From Gardnerella piotii (GTDB lineage: Bacteria > Actinomycetota > Actinomycetes > Actinomycetales > Bifidobacteriaceae): DNA of 64,000 nt. Every line of letters starts with the position of its first letter. Positions within the stretch are counted from its first letter, which is position 1. The stretch is from contig NZ_QJUV01000001.1 of assembly GCF_003397585.1 (NCBI RefSeq), positions 806,001 through 870,000 of the forward strand, given 5' to 3'. Below are positions 30,159 through 37,306 of the stretch, piece after piece. A program made the translations under genes and the position numbers. The notes beneath the pieces are model-generated. The model saw only the letters and a list, made by a program, of their open reading frames with translations. It did not search any database and was not told the origin of the DNA.

Positions 30159-31118
30159 ATGACAATTTGCGCTATTCCTAGTCCAAGTATTTCTCAAATT
30201 ACATTCGGACCTATTACATTAAGATTTTATGCGCTTTCGATTCTTGCTGGAGCACTAGTTGCAATTTGGATTGCAAATCGCAGATGGAAGCGAGAAGGTG
30301 GAGATTTTAACCAAATTTTAGATATAGCTCTTGTAAGCCTTCCTATGGGAATTGTTGGCGCGCGTCTATATCACGTTATTACAACTCCAGAGAAGTTTTT
30401 TGGCGCAAATGGCGATTTTCTAGAAATTTTTAGGATTTGGAATGGTGGACTTGGAATCTGGGGCGGAGTGATACTCGGATCTTTGGCTGCTAGCGCATTT
30501 TGCGCGTACAGAAAATATCCTATAAGCCTACTTGCTGATTGTGCAGCTCCTGCATTGCTTGTAGCTCAAGGAATAGGGCGTTTAGGCAATTGGTTTAATC
30601 AAGAACTTTATGGCGCTCCTACAAAACTTCCATGGGGATTAAAACTTAATTATTCGGCATCAAATGCAATTGGTCACGCTGAAAGATGCTACGACGGTCT
30701 TACATGCCCAGAAGGCACACTTTTCCATCCAACGTTCTTGTACGAGATGCTTTGGAATTTTGCAGGCGCTGCTTTGCTTATATGCTTTAGCAAAGCGCTT
30801 AAAAGCAAGCTTAAGTCTGGTTCCGAGTTTGTTCTTTACGTAATGTGGTATACAGCTGGAAGAATGTGGATTGAAGCTTTACGTATTGATTTTTCACACA
30901 CTTTCCTTGGAGTAAGAATTAACGTTTGGGTGTCGATTGCAATTTTTATTGCTTCGATTATTGTTTTTGTTATTTTGCAAAATAGTAAAAAATCGCGAGC
31001 AAATCTTGTGAACCGCTTGATTGACATTACAGCATACGAGCGTGAGCGTGAACTTCAATCCAAAGCAAAAATGGTTTCCAAAAACGAAGCGAAAGAGGAA
31101 TCTAAGTTAAATAGTTAG
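30159..31118 (+). CDS. lgt: Prolipoprotein diacylglyceryl transferase
   Basis: This polytopic enzyme adds diacylglycerol to the lipobox cysteine of prolipoproteins such as the GluB homologue in this window. The 319-aa protein has the Lgt signature GRLGNWFNQELYG and the conserved WNGGLGIWGGVI. The C-terminus carries a charged tail of about 40 residues. AAAGGAAAG precedes ATG 30159. Confidence 0.96.
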   Translation: MTICAIPSPSISQITFGPITLRFYALSILAGALVAIWIANRRWKREGGDFNQILDIALVSLPMGIVGARLYHVITTPEKFFGANGDFLEIFRIWNGGLGIWGGVILGSLAASAFCAYRKYPISLLADCAAPALLVAQGIGRLGNWFNQELYGAPTKLPWGLKLNYSASNAIGHAERCYDGLTCPEGTLFHPTFLYEMLWNFAGAALLICFSKALKSKLKSGSEFVLYVMWYTAGRMWIEALRIDFSHTFLGVRINVWVSIAIFIASIIVFVILQNSKKSRANLVNRLIDITAYERERELQSKAKMVSKNEAKEESKLNS

Positions 31119-31157
31119 ATTTAGCTAGATTTTGCTTTTCTAGTCGCTTGCTTTTCT

Positions 31158-31171
31158 TAGAATGGAACACA
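31158..31171 (+). promoter_or_regulatory. rpe -10 element placed for a leaderless mRNA
   Basis: TAGAAT at 31158-31163 is followed by 7 nt and ATG 31171. The hexamer overlaps the alternative ATG 31162. Confidence 0.4.
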
Positions 31172-31836
31172 TGAATATACAAATAGCACCTAGCATTCTT
31201 TCTGCAGATTTTTGCAATCTTGAAAGAGATCTTATAGCAATTTCCAACGCTGATCTTGTTCATGTTGATGTTATGGATCATCATTTTGTACCAAATTTGA
31301 CTTTGGGGGAGCCGATTGTAAAGCGCATTTGCGAAGTTACTAATCTTCCTGTAGATGTTCATTTGATGATTGAGGATCCAGACCGTTGGGCACCAGAATA
31401 CGCTAAGCTCGGGGCTGATTCTGTTAGCTTCCACATGGGTGCAACTCACGCTCCTGTGCGCCTTGCTCGTCAGCTTAGAGATATGGGTTGCAAAGCTTGC
31501 TTTGCGGTTCGCCCAGCTGAGCCAGTTGAGCCTATTTTTGATATTTTAGACGAGTTCGACATGGTTCTTATTATGACTGTAGAGCCTGGTTTTGGTGGTC
31601 AAAAGTTCTTAAGCAATCAAATGAACAAGGTTCGCCGCTTACGCGATGAGATTACGCGCCGCGGACTAAGCACGCATATTCAGGTTGACGGCGGTGTTAG
31701 CCCATCTACTGCTGCAACTGTTGCACAAGCTGGAGCAGATGTTCTTGTTGCTGGCTCTGCAGTTTACGGAGCAAGTAGCCCAGCTCAAGCAATTGATTCT
31801 ATTCGTAATATTGCTCAAGAAGCTTGGCGTGCGTAG
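31171..31836 (+). CDS. rpe: Ribulose-phosphate 3-epimerase
   Basis: This TIM-barrel enzyme interconverts ribulose 5-phosphate and xylulose 5-phosphate, supplying the fructose 6-phosphate phosphoketolase pathway of Bifidobacteriaceae. The 221-aa product has IAPSILSADFCNLERDL, the metal-binding HVDVMDHHFVPNLTLG and VEPGFGGQKF. ATG 31162 (224 aa) is equally open; neither has a good ribosome site. Confidence 0.95.
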   Translation: MNIQIAPSILSADFCNLERDLIAISNADLVHVDVMDHHFVPNLTLGEPIVKRICEVTNLPVDVHLMIEDPDRWAPEYAKLGADSVSFHMGATHAPVRLARQLRDMGCKACFAVRPAEPVEPIFDILDEFDMVLIMTVEPGFGGQKFLSNQMNKVRRLRDEITRRGLSTHIQVDGGVSPSTAATVAQAGADVLVAGSAVYGASSPAQAIDSIRNIAQEAWRA

Positions 31837-31837
31837 A

Positions 31838-31872
31838 AATATTGGGGCATAAAAGTGCCCCAATATTTTATT
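31838..31872 (+). terminator. Terminator of rpe
   Basis: AATATTGGGGCA and TGCCCCAATATT form a perfect 12-bp stem with a 6-nt loop, followed by TTATTATT. Confidence 0.88.
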
Positions 31873-31930
31873 ATTCGCAATAGTATTAGTATTGAAATTT
31901 TATTTTTAGCAAGTTTTAAGGAAATTAGGT

Positions 31931-32533
31931 ATGGTCAAATTCGTTTATAGTCAGGAATACAGTCCTGAAGCGCTTAATCGAGTTCTTACTGTGCCTAATG
32001 TTATTAGCTTTTTAAGAATATGCTCAATACCTTATCTTGCTGTTTTAATTGCGCAACACAAAATGTGGCCTGCTTTAATTGTTCTTGCAATAGCTGCACT
32101 TTCTGATTGTATTGACGGTTATATTGCAAGAACTTTTAATCAAGTTAGCAAATTAGGTCAGATTCTAGACCCTATTGCAGATAGGCTTCTTATAGTTTGC
32201 AGCACATTAGCTTTAGCATTTGCAAAGATTATACCTTGGTGGGCATTAGCTTTAGTTGTTTTGCGAGACGCAATAATGGCAATTTTAATTGTGATTCTTG
32301 CACAATTCGACTATGGCCCTTTGCCTGTTAATTTTATGGGCAAAACTGGAACAGCATTGCTAATGGTAACTATTGTTCTATTTATGATTGTTTTCGCGAT
32401 TGCAACAGAGCCAATGCTTATTCTATATGCTGCTGCAATTGCATGTGCGATTTGGGGAATAACGCTTTATTGGTTTGCGGGAATATTATATTGCATACAA
32501 GCCTATAAGCTACTAATAAAAAAGGCTAAATAA
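31931..32533 (+). CDS. pgsA: CDP-alcohol phosphatidyltransferase, PgsA type
   Basis: This 200-aa integral membrane enzyme transfers a phosphatidyl group from CDP-diacylglycerol. The family motif D-x2-DG-x2-AR-x8-G-x3-D-x3-D is complete in SDCIDGYIARTFNQVSKLGQ followed by ILDPIADR. Phosphatidylglycerophosphate synthesis is most likely; the acceptor alcohol is not provable from sequence. AAGGAAATTAGG precedes ATG 31931. It heads the cluster with DUF881, Sbp, FHA and MerR genes, as Rv1822 does in Mycobacterium tuberculosis. Confidence 0.88.
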   Translation: MVKFVYSQEYSPEALNRVLTVPNVISFLRICSIPYLAVLIAQHKMWPALIVLAIAALSDCIDGYIARTFNQVSKLGQILDPIADRLLIVCSTLALAFAKIIPWWALALVVLRDAIMAILIVILAQFDYGPLPVNFMGKTGTALLMVTIVLFMIVFAIATEPMLILYAAAIACAIWGITLYWFAGILYCIQAYKLLIKKAK

Positions 32534-32576
32534 TTCTTACGATTTTTGAAAACTAATCAATAACAACGGATGAATC

Positions 32577-33608
32577 ATGGTGGAAAAGACTTCTAATCTA
32601 AATCAAAGTGGAGATTATGCCTCTAGTGGCAAAGCTCCAGAGTCTTTTCCTGCTCCAACTGTTGTTTTGTTTTCTAAGCGCAGAGCAGTATTTTCTAAAT
32701 CCGTGTTTAATTTAGGCGCTCATCACGTTACAAATTCATCGTATACTTTTTCGTCGCATCGAGATAGGCGTCGTAGGCTTGAAGATTATTCTCTTAGGCT
32801 AATAGATGATTTAAGCAACAGGCCAGTGGATCCGCTTTTTATGGATTCTAGACTAAATAGGCAAAATGTTAGCAAGATTAGTCTTTGGATTACAAGAATA
32901 ATTGTTTTTTTAATTTGCATTGCTGTTGGCACTGTTGGTAGCCAATTTGTACGTAAACTACACGCTGATTCGCGTAAAGCTATACGCGTATCTTTAGCAA
33001 ACGAGCTTACGACTCACGCAAGCAGATTCGATAATCTTGTTAAAGAAGTTGCAAAGCTTCGCGCTAGTGTAGACAAAGAGTCTAAAAGAATTAACACTCC
33101 GTACGAAAATCAAGTTGATAAATCCGACAACATGACTAATGGTACTCACGCTGTATATGGGCCTGGTGTTGTTTTAACTATTGCAAATCCTATTTCTGCA
33201 AGTAACGATGTTTCTAATGGTTCTCTTCCTAGAGAAATGTCTAAAGGCGCTAGAATCAAGGTTGTTAGCGATAGGGATATTCAAATCTTTGTTTCCATTC
33301 TTTGGGATGCTGGAGCGGAAGCAATATCAGTTAACGGATACAGGATTGGCTCTCAAACATCAATTCGTACTGCAGGATCCACAATTCTTGTTGGTGTTAA
33401 TCAAACTCAAAGCCCGTATACGATTGAGGCAATAGGAGACAGCTCTAGCCTTATTGAAAAGTTAAATTCTCAAAAGCATTCTGAATGGTTTACTTCTCTT
33501 ACAAATGCTGGTATTAATCCACAAGTTTCAGCTACTAATAACTTAAAGTTGTCGGCAGCTGGAACGGGAGAAGTCAATTTTGCAAAAGAGTTGACTAGTA
33601 GAAGATAG
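32577..33608 (+). CDS. DUF881 membrane-anchored protein, first copy
   Basis: This 343-aa protein has a polar cytoplasmic N-terminus of about 105 residues and one membrane segment (LWITRIIVFLICIAVGTVGS). An extracytoplasmic coiled region and the DUF881 domain follow (GPGVVLTIANP, LWDAGAEAISVNGYRI, PYTIEAIGD). Function is unknown; the family always travels with Sbp and a second DUF881 gene. The last codons include a tandem 9-bp duplication over the stop that supplies the ribosome site of the next gene. Confidence 0.85.
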   Translation: MVEKTSNLNQSGDYASSGKAPESFPAPTVVLFSKRRAVFSKSVFNLGAHHVTNSSYTFSSHRDRRRRLEDYSLRLIDDLSNRPVDPLFMDSRLNRQNVSKISLWITRIIVFLICIAVGTVGSQFVRKLHADSRKAIRVSLANELTTHASRFDNLVKEVAKLRASVDKESKRINTPYENQVDKSDNMTNGTHAVYGPGVVLTIANPISASNDVSNGSLPREMSKGARIKVVSDRDIQIFVSILWDAGAEAISVNGYRIGSQTSIRTAGSTILVGVNQTQSPYTIEAIGDSSSLIEKLNSQKHSEWFTSLTNAGINPQVSATNNLKLSAAGTGEVNFAKELTSRR

Positions 33609-33619
33609 GAAAGATAGGA
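33602..33619. repeat. Tandem 9-bp duplication over a stop codon
   Basis: AAGATAGGA is repeated back to back; the first copy contains the TAG stop of the upstream DUF881 gene, and the second lies just before the Sbp ribosome site. Confidence 0.85.
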
Positions 33620-33627
33620 AATAGGTT

Positions 33628-33960
33628 ATGACAGCTATTCTTGGATTGATTTTAGGAGCACTTATTGGCATTGTTGTGCATCCAGATATTCCAGTGGTTA
33701 TTCAACCGTATTTGCCAATCATGGTGCTTGCTGCACTAGATGCTCTTCTTGGCGCTGCTAGAGCTTATTTTGAGCGCAGCTTTTCCGACAAAGTGTTTGT
33801 TATTTCGTTCTTCTCAAATGTTATTGCTGCAACGCTTTTAGTTTTGCTTGGCAACCAGCTTGGAGTTGGTGCACAATTGCAAACAGCTGTTATTGTTGTT
33901 TTAGGAATACGAATCTTCTCTAACGTTTCTGCAATTCGTCGTTTTATATTTAGGGGATAG
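33628..33960 (+). CDS. Small basic protein, Sbp/DUF1290 family
   Basis: This 110-aa protein has three hydrophobic segments (AILGLILGALIGIVV, IMVLAALDALLGAARAYF, VISFFSNVIAATLLVLLG) and a basic end (IRRFIFRG). The family is found in many Gram-positives next to DUF881 genes; its role is not established. AGGAAATAGG precedes ATG 33628, 19 bp after the first DUF881 gene. Confidence 0.87.
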   Translation: MTAILGLILGALIGIVVHPDIPVVIQPYLPIMVLAALDALLGAARAYFERSFSDKVFVISFFSNVIAATLLVLLGNQLGVGAQLQTAVIVVLGIRIFSNVSAIRRFIFRG

Positions 33961-33974
33961 ATTCAGGGGATAAT

Positions 33975-34856
33975 ATGAAACATCCACTTGCGAATACTTC
34001 AAAAAACAGTATAAAAAACAATGAATTAAGCGATAATAATATTGATAAAAATGTAGACAATATTGTTAAACGGCTTCATCGCCAGCATGCTAAAGATCGA
34101 GAAAGCGACCGCACGCAAACGGGTTCCTTCCCAATCGTTAAGCGCAAAAATAAGCCATCTTTGCAAGGTCATGTTACTAGAACGCGCATTTTAACAGGCT
34201 TGCTTGTTATGCTTCTTTGCGCACTTCTTAGCTTTGCATACATGATTCAAGTAAATCGAAGTGCTCTTGTGTATCAAACTATGAGCGAAGATGAGCTTAC
34301 GCGATTGATCACGGAAACTAATTCTCAAATACAAAATCTTGAGCAGCGAAAGTTTGAATTAACAAGTCAGCTTAATTCTCTAAAAGCATCTGTTAATAAG
34401 CAAGAAGAAGCTGCTAGAATTGCTAAGCAAAATTCGCAAACAAGCGGCTTGATTTCTGGTAGACTTCCAGCAATCGGAAAAGGTGTAATTATTCATATTA
34501 CAGCTGGAGAAAAAGAGCGTGTAGATGCTGCAACCATGTTTCAACTTATAGAGGAGCTTCGCAACGCTGGCGTGGAAGTTATGTCTATTAATGATATTCG
34601 CATTGTTACTTCTACTTATATTTCCGACACTAAGCATGGATTGCTGTGCGATGGAATTGAGATAAATCCTCCTTACATAGTTAAGGCGATTGGCGATGCG
34701 CAAAATTTGCAAAACGCCGTAAATATTGCAGGGGGAGTTGGATCTAGATTAAAAGTTAAATTTGGCGCTTCCGTATACGTTTCAACGCCTGAAGAGGTTG
34801 AGATTCGTTCAACACGCGAACCAAAACAGTACCAATACGCAAAACCGGTCGAATAA
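33975..34856 (+). CDS. DUF881 membrane-anchored protein, second copy
   Basis: This 293-aa protein has a polar N-terminus, a membrane segment (RILTGLLVMLLCALLSFAYMI), and a coiled coil (LTRLITETNSQIQNLEQRKF). It ends with the DUF881 domain (GKGVIIHITAGEKER, LRNAGVEVMSINDIRI, PPYIVKAIGD). Like the first copy it has the single-pass topology with the domain outside. It is 14 bp after Sbp, with AGGGGATA as ribosome site inside an imperfect duplication (33952-33972). Confidence 0.86.
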   Translation: MKHPLANTSKNSIKNNELSDNNIDKNVDNIVKRLHRQHAKDRESDRTQTGSFPIVKRKNKPSLQGHVTRTRILTGLLVMLLCALLSFAYMIQVNRSALVYQTMSEDELTRLITETNSQIQNLEQRKFELTSQLNSLKASVNKQEEAARIAKQNSQTSGLISGRLPAIGKGVIIHITAGEKERVDAATMFQLIEELRNAGVEVMSINDIRIVTSTYISDTKHGLLCDGIEINPPYIVKAIGDAQNLQNAVNIAGGVGSRLKVKFGASVYVSTPEEVEIRSTREPKQYQYAKPVE

Positions 34857-34874
34857 GAAGGTAAAATAGCAATT

Positions 34875-35315
34875 ATGACTGAACCTATTCCTACAGCTGG
34901 CGAAACAACCATTATTGGCATGCCAGCAATAACTATTCCAATAAACTCGAACGCAGACCGTCCACTAAAACAGGATGATTTAGACACAATAGCAAAACTG
35001 CTGCCAGGCACCGCTTTGCTTATTTCTACGCGTGGAGCAGTTTCTGGGTCTCGTTATTTGTTAGACGAAGATGTTGTATCGGTTGGGCGTGATTCTAGAG
35101 CAGATATTATGCTTGACGATTCTACTGTTTCTAGAGCGCATGCTGTTTTTAGAAGGAATGGGAACGTTTTTAGCATTGCAGATGCGGGCAGCTTAAACGG
35201 AACATATGTTAATCGTAATCGAGTTGATGAAGCAGTTCTTAATAATGGCGATGAGATTATGATTGGCAAATATCGCTTAATGTTCTTTACGCAAAGTGCT
35301 GTTAGTAAACGATAG
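34875..35315 (+). CDS. FHA-domain protein, GarA/OdhI-like
   Basis: This 146-aa protein has an N-terminal tail with ETT (residues 10-12) and a C-terminal FHA domain (VVSVGRDSRADIMLDDSTVSRAHA, then SLNGTYVNRNRV). FHA domains bind phosphothreonine. In GarA and OdhI a matching ETT tail is phosphorylated by Ser/Thr kinases and then folds back onto the FHA domain. The position after DUF881-Sbp-DUF881 and before MerR matches GarA (Rv1827). The target is unknown here, since Bifidobacteriaceae lack a full TCA cycle. Confidence 0.85.
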   Translation: MTEPIPTAGETTIIGMPAITIPINSNADRPLKQDDLDTIAKLLPGTALLISTRGAVSGSRYLLDEDVVSVGRDSRADIMLDDSTVSRAHAVFRRNGNVFSIADAGSLNGTYVNRNRVDEAVLNNGDEIMIGKYRLMFFTQSAVSKR

Positions 35316-35319
35316 CGAT

Positions 35320-35344
35320 AAACACAATAAACACAATAAACAAT
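35320..35344. repeat. Tandem 9-bp repeat between FHA and MerR genes
   Basis: AAACACAAT occurs twice in tandem (35320, 35329), followed by a shortened copy AAACAAT, directly before ATG 35346. It removes any recognisable ribosome site. Confidence 0.8.
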
Positions 35345-35345
35345 A

Positions 35346-35864
35346 ATGGTATTGAAAAACTCTTCTAAAAAGAATGCGCTGGCCGATTTTGATGAATCTA
35401 ATAATCAGCCAGTGCAGGGGGAGTTGTTTTCTTTTTCTAGCGATGGAGAAGAGTCCGTTGGATATCGCGGAAGCGTTGCAATGAAGATTGCTGGAATAAC
35501 CTATAGGCAACTTGATTATTGGGCTAGAAAAAGCATTATTATGCCTTCGATTAATCCTTCACACGGGTCTGGATCTAGGCGTTTATATTCTTTCAAAGAT
35601 ATTTCTATTATGGCGGTTGCTAAGCGACTTTTAGACGCTGGTGTAAATCTTACAAACGTTACAACAGCTATAGTTTTTTTGAATTGTTATAGTGTTAATC
35701 ATCTTGAGCGCATGACAATAATTTGCGATGGTCAATCTGTTATGGAATGTAACAATAATCAAGAAAACATGTTTAGCATGCTCGAAGGCGGCTCAGCTGT
35801 TTTTGCAATCGCAGTTGGATGCATTGTTAAGCAAGTACGAGCTGATTTATCTAAAGAATCTTAA
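35346..35864 (+). CDS. MerR-family transcriptional regulator
   Basis: This 172-aa protein has a MerR-type winged helix (ITYRQLDYWARKSIIMPSINPSHGSGSRRLYSFKDISIMAVAKRLLDAGVNL) after a 45-residue acidic/polar leader. It lacks the metal-binding cysteines of MerR proper. It corresponds by position and type to Rv1828. Its regulon and ligand are unknown. The gene ends in a perfect 16-bp tandem duplication covering the stop. Confidence 0.85.
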   Translation: MVLKNSSKKNALADFDESNNQPVQGELFSFSSDGEESVGYRGSVAMKIAGITYRQLDYWARKSIIMPSINPSHGSGSRRLYSFKDISIMAVAKRLLDAGVNLTNVTTAIVFLNCYSVNHLERMTIICDGQSVMECNNNQENMFSMLEGGSAVFAIAVGCIVKQVRADLSKES

Positions 35865-35882
35865 AACTAAAGAATCTTAAAA
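35851..35882. repeat. Tandem 16-bp duplication over the MerR gene stop
   Basis: CTAAAGAATCTTAAAA is repeated twice, perfectly and back to back. The first copy encodes the last residues and TAA; the second provides another in-frame TAA two codons later. The following 188 bp to the HAD gene are A+T-rich with no feature I can name. Confidence 0.95.
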
Positions 35883-36070
35883 CATAAAATTTTTATATCA
35901 TATTGAAAATATTGAAATATTAAGAATAAAAAAAAATAATGAATAATAAAAAATGAAAGTGGTGTGCTGATTCTAATTCTTATTTAGTGTGTTGTATTCG
36001 TGATTTATAACAAATCTGACATAACGTACATTATCGGATACTTATATAGAATTATTTTTATATAGAAATA

Positions 36071-36784
36071 CTATTTGCGCAAAGTATTATCAAAATATTC
36101 ATCAATAGCAATGCTCAAATCACAAACATTGTCAATAATCCTATAAGCACCGTGCTTTTTAAGCTCACCAGGCTCTGCGTAGCCCCAAGCGCAACCAAGA
36201 CAATCAATGTAGCATGCTAAAGCACCATCTGCGTCCGTCCATCGGTCGCCAACCATTAATGCTTTGTCTAGCGAATAGTCAAAACCAATATTTTTCAAAA
36301 CATAGCGAATAACTTGGTCTTTTTTAATTCTAGACATATCGGCACTTGCGCCGTAAATTCCATCAATTAAATCTGTTAAACCAAAATAATCACAAATAGG
36401 CTTAACTTGATATTCTGGCTTGCAAGATGCTGTAGCAAGATAATATCCAGATTCACGTAGTTTCTTTAATTGTTCTGGAATACCTTCGTAAACCTTATTC
36501 AAAAGACTTCCAGTGATTTTACTACCACTAGGATTTTTCTGATCTGTAAAAGTTGCAACTTCGGAATAATACTTTCGATACAACTTTACGCCTTCTAATT
36601 GCAAATCTTCTGGCATGCCATTTCGTTGAAAAGATTCAAGAATAGATGGTCCTACAAAGCGCATCATCTCTTCATCGTCTGGAATTTGCATGCCTAAATC
36701 GCTCATAGCTCTTTTAGCACACGCAATAATTCCCATATGAGATTGAGTCAAAGTGCCATCTAAATCAAGCAAAACAACTTTCAT
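36071..36784 (-). CDS. HAD-family hydrolase, phosphoglycolate phosphatase-like
   Basis: This 237-aa protein shows HAD motif I (DLDGTLTQ), motif II (LATASCKPE), a conserved lysine (KKDQVIRY) and motif III (MVGDRWTDADGA), with a helical cap between. These belong to the Gph/PGP-like subgroup acting on small phosphorylated metabolites; the substrate is not determinable. AGGG lies about 8 nt before ATG 36784. Confidence 0.85.
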   Translation of the reverse strand: MKVVLLDLDGTLTQSHMGIIACAKRAMSDLGMQIPDDEEMMRFVGPSILESFQRNGMPEDLQLEGVKLYRKYYSEVATFTDQKNPSGSKITGSLLNKVYEGIPEQLKKLRESGYYLATASCKPEYQVKPICDYFGLTDLIDGIYGASADMSRIKKDQVIRYVLKNIGFDYSLDKALMVGDRWTDADGALACYIDCLGCAWGYAEPGELKKHGAYRIIDNVCDLSIAIDEYFDNTLRK

Positions 36785-36865
36785 GGAGTTTTCCCTAAAA
36801 TCCTAAATTAAATAATTAATATTAGTGATTAATCACAAAATTAAAGTAAAACTACACATCAAAGA

Positions 36866-37213
36866 CTACTCGTAATCAGGAATCCAACCTTCGTGATGCA
36901 TTTTCAAGCGCTTATCAAGCAAAGCTTTTAGCTCTTCTTCGCTTCTACGCTCTAAAAGCATATCCCAATGAGTTCGAGTTGGCTTATTAAAATCATCATC
37001 TGGCCTATCTGCGTCGCCTTCTTTATGTGCTAAAGCACCGCAACGGCATTCCCATTCTTCTGGAACTTCTGCACCTTGAGCAAGAGGGAGAATAGTCCTA
37101 TGCCCTTTAGGACAAACATATGTAACATCATTACGAGCTGCAAAATCAACATTATCGTCGGATTCTAGCGACTTTGCACCAATGCTCATACCACGTAAAC
37201 TGCGTTCTGCCAT
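36866..37213 (-). CDS. rbpA: RNA polymerase-binding protein RbpA
   Basis: This 115-aa actinobacterial transcription factor binds RNA polymerase and group 1/2 sigma factors and stabilises the open complex. The sequence has a zinc-ribbon-like core (VTYVCPKGHRTILPLAQ, WECRCGALA), a linker, and the sigma-interacting C-terminus (RTHWDMLLERRSEEELKALLDKRL). AAAGGAG precedes ATG 37213. Its presence is a strong marker for Actinobacteria. Confidence 0.96.
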   Translation of the reverse strand: MAERSLRGMSIGAKSLESDDNVDFAARNDVTYVCPKGHRTILPLAQGAEVPEEWECRCGALAHKEGDADRPDDDFNKPTRTHWDMLLERRSEEELKALLDKRLKMHHEGWIPDYE

Positions 37214-37306
37214 ATTATATTCTCCTTTTAGTTTCCATTATAAAGCTAGCGAATTGCACGGACTACACAAGGTTCATTAAGGTTCATGCATTCCATTGCA
37301 CGCATA

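Noticed and set aside
35865..36070. Possible small gene or RNA in the A+T-rich gap after the MerR gene
   Set aside because: Only A/T homopolymer-like sequence and a duplication; no frame with a ribosome site and no stable hairpin.
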